Origin: Bacteroidia bacterium
Lineage (GTDB): Bacteria > Bacteroidota > Bacteroidia > J057
Length of the DNA: 52,173 nucleotides
Direction of reading: 5' to 3'
Assembly: GCA_030430205.1 (NCBI GenBank)
Contig: JAUIGE010000042.1
Span: 1 to 52,173 of the forward strand
The position numbers were made by a program, and so were the translations under genes. Shown here in pieces: positions 50,211 to 52,173 of the stretch. Within the stretch, counting starts at the first letter, position 1. Each line of letters starts with the position of its first letter. The notes beneath the pieces were generated by a model. It was given only the letters and a program-made list of their open reading frames with translations, did no database searches and had not been told where the DNA came from.

Positions 50211-50333
50211 TTAAAGCGCTTGAGCATGGACGTATAAATTGCCCAAAATCTCCTCTACCAGCTCCTCTTTGCAGAGGCGCTTGATCAGCCTGTCGGTGAT
50301 CCTGGGTGGCCGGTGGTCGGGCTGGTCAGGCAT
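50211..50333 (-). CDS. Permease prefix micro-protein (split N-domain)
   Basis: A 40-residue frame begins with an ATG that overlaps the padR stop codon (ATG at 50333-50331, TGA at 50328-50326) and reads PPRITDRLIKRLCKEELVEE then ILGNLYVHAQAL. This matches the short cytoplasmic prefix found fused to the N-terminus of many Bacteroidota MacB-like permeases (pattern P-P-x-x-A-D/x-R-L-L-x-x-x-C-K-E/P-E-x-L-E-E-I-x-G-D-L). Here it ends in a stop codon, 22 bp before the permease ATG at 50188. It is thus a separate gene or a frame broken from the permease. Confidence 0.6.
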   Translation of the reverse strand: MPDQPDHRPPRITDRLIKRLCKEELVEEILGNLYVHAQAL

Positions 50334-50664
50334 ATCCTATTTCAAGTGAAAGACGGGGAATCTGGGACCAGAGGCGCTCGCGCAATTCCTTGGCTTGGGC
50401 CAAGGCGGCTTTGCCATCGGCTGTGAGCTGGTAGACGCGCTTGCGGCGACCGCCGCGCTCCTGGGTAGCGCCTGTAAGCTCGGACTTGAGCATCCCTTTT
50501 TTCTCCAGCCTGCTCAGCGTACTGTGCAGCGAACCGATCGTCGCCCGACGATTCGCCTGTTGCAGCAATTCATCCTTTAACTTCATGACATAAGCTTCCT
50601 CATCCAGGATCAATACCATGATGAGAAGCAGTTCTTCAAATTCACCGAGGTGATTTCCTTTCAT
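50326..50664 (-). CDS. PadR family transcriptional regulator
   Basis: The 112-residue protein has the PadR winged-helix layout: LGEFEELLLIMVLILDEEAY, then VMKLKDELLQQ, RRATIGSLHSTLSRLEKKGM as recognition helix, and GGRRKRVYQLTADGKAAL as wing, with a short C-terminal dimerisation helix. PadR proteins repress genes near their own. It heads the operon with the prefix micro-ORF and the permease, and a palindromic operator overlaps its promoter, so self-regulation is likely. Confidence 0.9.
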   Translation of the reverse strand: MKGNHLGEFEELLLIMVLILDEEAYVMKLKDELLQQANRRATIGSLHSTLSRLEKKGMLKSELTGATQERGGRRKRVYQLTADGKAALAQAKELRERLWSQIPRLSLEIGYA

Positions 50665-50674
50665 TTGTTTTTAC

Positions 50675-50716
50675 TTTGTAGAACAAATCTACACAAAATA
50701 TTTGTTCTACAAAATA
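50675..50716 (-). promoter_or_regulatory. padR promoter with nested palindromic operator
   Basis: On the minus strand TTTG, then 18 bp, then TAGATTTG (complement of 50684-50691) matches the Bacteroidota promoter pattern. Two palindromes overlap it: arms 50675-50688 and 50700-50713 are perfect 14-bp inverted repeats, and tgtaga-N5-tctaca lies at 50677-50693. Both are good candidates for PadR binding, one inside the -7 element and the other covering the whole promoter. Confidence 0.65.
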
Positions 50717-50763
50717 GAAAGAGATTGGGGTGAGATCGGTTGGGATATTCGGAAAGAGGTTAA

Positions 50764-50886
50764 TAAGCTATGCTTTGTGACAGGAATTGGTGAAAATAAC
50801 CTATGCTTTGTTACAGGAAACAGGAAAAATAACCTCAACTTTGTGACAAGAAATGGTAAAAATAACCTCAACTTTGTGACAAAAGC
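50764..50886. repeat. Phased 33-bp tandem repeat before a small gene
   Basis: Four copies of a 33-bp unit lie upstream of the small gene at 50909. Each contains ctttgtgaca or a one-base variant, at 50774-50782, 50807-50815, 50840-50848 and 50873-50881 (core tttgtgaca, ttacaa-type variant in copy 2), exactly 33 bp apart. The core is nearly palindromic (tttgt-g-acaaa in copy 4). The frame stays open through the repeat (11 codons per unit), but a regulatory reading is more likely than coding. Confidence 0.75.
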
Positions 50887-50908
50887 GAAGCCCATGCAAG
50901 AAAAAATC

Positions 50909-51271
50909 ATGTACATCGAGCAGGTCAATCCCAACCATAATGGTCCAGCCTGGATTGGCAAAGTGCAATTTTCCAAAAGTGGAAAGAGCGTCTATTTCAA
51001 TGGAAAGGCATTTAAAAAAGCACCTTACGGAGGAGGATATTACGATTTGGAAACAGGAGATGAATACTGGATATCAGGTGTAAAGAAGAATGGCCAGGAC
51101 CGCCATTGGGCAGGCAGTGGAAAGATTTTTGTTGAAAAATCTGTAGCAGAAACGTATCTGGAGATGGTGGGATTTGATGTTTTGGATAAAAACCGATTTG
51201 AATGGGTGGAGGTGCTACAGACTGATAAAGAGAAGTTTATGTTGATGGAGAATGGGAAATTGGAAGAATGA
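50909..51271 (+). CDS. Conserved small cytosolic protein, function unknown
   Basis: The start MYIEQVNPNHNGPAWIGKVQ gives a 120-residue protein with VYFNGKAFKKAPYGGGYYDL, TGDEYWISGVKKNGQDRHWA and GSGKIFVEKSVAETYL. This sequence belongs to a small family found in scattered bacteria that is sometimes mis-named as an enzyme; no function is established to my knowledge. The longer frame to 50702 translates the 33-bp repeat and the padR promoter, so the ATG at 50909 (or 50894) is preferred. Confidence 0.7.
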   Translation: MYIEQVNPNHNGPAWIGKVQFSKSGKSVYFNGKAFKKAPYGGGYYDLETGDEYWISGVKKNGQDRHWAGSGKIFVEKSVAETYLEMVGFDVLDKNRFEWVEVLQTDKEKFMLMENGKLEE

Positions 51272-51347
51272 GATTTATGAGATTACCAGGGGACGCTTTG
51301 GAGGCGTATTTGGGGTGGTTTTTGGGGGAATTTCAAATAAAAAACAA

Positions 51348-51929
51348 ATGATGAATACAAAATGCTCAGCCATCCTCATCATGCTTTTCTATGGAACACT
51401 TGTCCTCTACGGCCAAAAACCTGATCGCATTTCCCTTGCAGAAAAAGAAGCTTGGGAAAAGAAAATTCAGGATGTAGAAGCTCTGATGGCATTTCAATCA
51501 GCAAGATCAGATTCCTTTTATACAAACTGCATTGATTCAATAGATGTATTTGTGAAAATTCAGGAAGGCCATAGTATTCATCATATTCAGATTTGTTCCA
51601 TTTGGCAAGGAATTCATTTGATGTATTTTGATAGCCTTCGAGTTCAGGCAAAATTAGCTTTAAGCTTGATAGCCAAAAGCTATAACGATCAAGGTTATTT
51701 CCTCTACCTGAATTATGACCAATGGCCTTTGATAGATTCCATTGAAGATCTTTTGCAATGCGAGAAGAAATTACACAGAAAAACAATTCGTACAGAGTTC
51801 ACTTGTATGATCGAATCTTATCATGTAGAAGGATTGGAATATTTCAATCGTGCGATGGTTGCTTATCGCTGTCTTTCAATTATTACTGAAAAAATGCCAT
51901 TTACAAATTGCCTTACGGGTAATTTTTGA
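51348..51929 (+). CDS. Exported hypothetical protein
   Basis: A signal peptide (MNTKCSAILIMLFYGTLVLYG) is followed by about 170 residues of helical, charged sequence (AEKEAWEKKIQDVEALMAFQ, EDLLQCEKKLHRKTIRTEFT). Cysteines are scattered. No family is recognised. The end (EKMPFTNCLTGNF) is abrupt, so a frameshift or truncation at the 3' end cannot be excluded. The start is ATG at 51348 or 51351, where two ATGs stand together. Confidence 0.55.
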   Translation: MMNTKCSAILIMLFYGTLVLYGQKPDRISLAEKEAWEKKIQDVEALMAFQSARSDSFYTNCIDSIDVFVKIQEGHSIHHIQICSIWQGIHLMYFDSLRVQAKLALSLIAKSYNDQGYFLYLNYDQWPLIDSIEDLLQCEKKLHRKTIRTEFTCMIESYHVEGLEYFNRAMVAYRCLSIITEKMPFTNCLTGNF

Positions 51930-52066
51930 TGTAGAAAGACGCCTCAACGTCCACTCTTCATCCAGAGCTTTCTTCCAAGTGCTGGCCTACAGAGCGCCTT
52001 ATCAATCCTCAATATCCCCCAAAGCAAAGGTAGTCTCAGTAATCTTTTGTAACTATTCAGCCTCCC

Positions 52067-52173
52067 CTAAACAGCGGCAAGTTGTTTGGCAAGTGCCTTC
52101 TGATCAAACAAGTCGCATAGGGCATGAAATGGCCTAATTTGTTGTTTTTGGGCTGTGATGATATATGCTCGAA
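52067..52173 (-). CDS. Partial coding region running off the window
   Basis: An open minus-strand frame from the window edge to a TAG at 52067-52069 reads ITAQKQQIRPFHALCDLFDQ then KALAKQLAAV before the stop. It looks like the C-terminus of a longer protein that starts beyond the window. The family is not recognised. Confidence 0.35.
   Translation of the reverse strand, partial: RAYIITAQKQQIRPFHALCDLFDQKALAKQLAAV

Noticed and set aside
50702-50908. N-terminal extension of the small gene at 50909 with 11-residue repeats
   Set aside because: It begins inside the padR operator and translates the 33-bp array; the conserved domain starts at 50909.
51850-52137. 95-codon plus-strand open frame at the right end
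   Set aside because: It overlaps the end of the exported protein gene in another frame and shows no protein-like pattern.

Overview
The window looks like chromosomal DNA of a Bacteroidota bacterium, most likely from the Saprospiria (Lewinella-like) branch. The evidence is three proteins with C-terminal type IX secretion (T9SS) sorting domains, an outer-membrane receptor with a carboxypeptidase-like N-domain, LytS/LytTR signalling, an exosortase N system, and three good matches to the Bacteroidota promoter element TAnnTTTG (upstream of queA, the padR gene and the receptor). The genus assignment is inference; no rRNA or tRNA gene was seen.

Layout. 1-198 is a nested palindromic element. 212-8951 is mostly housekeeping: a CAP-domain lipoprotein, a T9SS cargo protein, a PhnP-like hydrolase, a uracil-DNA glycosylase, msrB, a ComEC-like metallo-hydrolase, a TPR membrane protein, a Nudix hydrolase, pyrE and an isolated nuoC. 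8998-13329 (minus strand) holds a DinB-like protein, a beta-propeller lipoprotein, the pyruvate dehydrogenase E2 gene and a PLP enzyme of transsulfuration. 13511-18684 is a plus-strand group: a histidine kinase whose sensor carries a degenerate thioredoxin fold, its LytTR regulator, an EcsC protein and an antitoxin-like orphan. 18705-25989 contains a DUF389 protein, the E3 gene lpdA, a GT-C-like membrane protein, a small lipoprotein and the receptor.

26095-33257 is the most accessory-looking part. A pair of REP-like hairpins is followed by a visibly AT-rich two-gene unit (P-loop NTPase plus a TPR protein with an inactive-STAND-like N-domain), then the exosortase N locus (VIT-domain substrate plus xrtN), then a second antitoxin-like orphan. 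33321-39725 holds DUF4956, queA, DUF3467, a desaturase, an ABC exporter and a decayed geranylgeranyl-reductase-type gene. 39739-47705 is a tandem pair of giant secreted proteins. 47804-50664 is a padR / prefix / MacB-like permease unit with a palindromic operator. The right end holds two small genes, one preceded by a phased 33-bp repeat array.

The most unusual structure seen is a dispersed set of short-unit tandem arrays (units of 6, 7 or 8 bp) that sit exactly between neighbouring genes at about ten places between 9477 and 39712. Several are built as head-to-head heptamer runs around a shared core, so their transcripts could form long hairpins. Two arrays have run into coding sequence and become protein (the E2 linker and the tail of the broken reductase).
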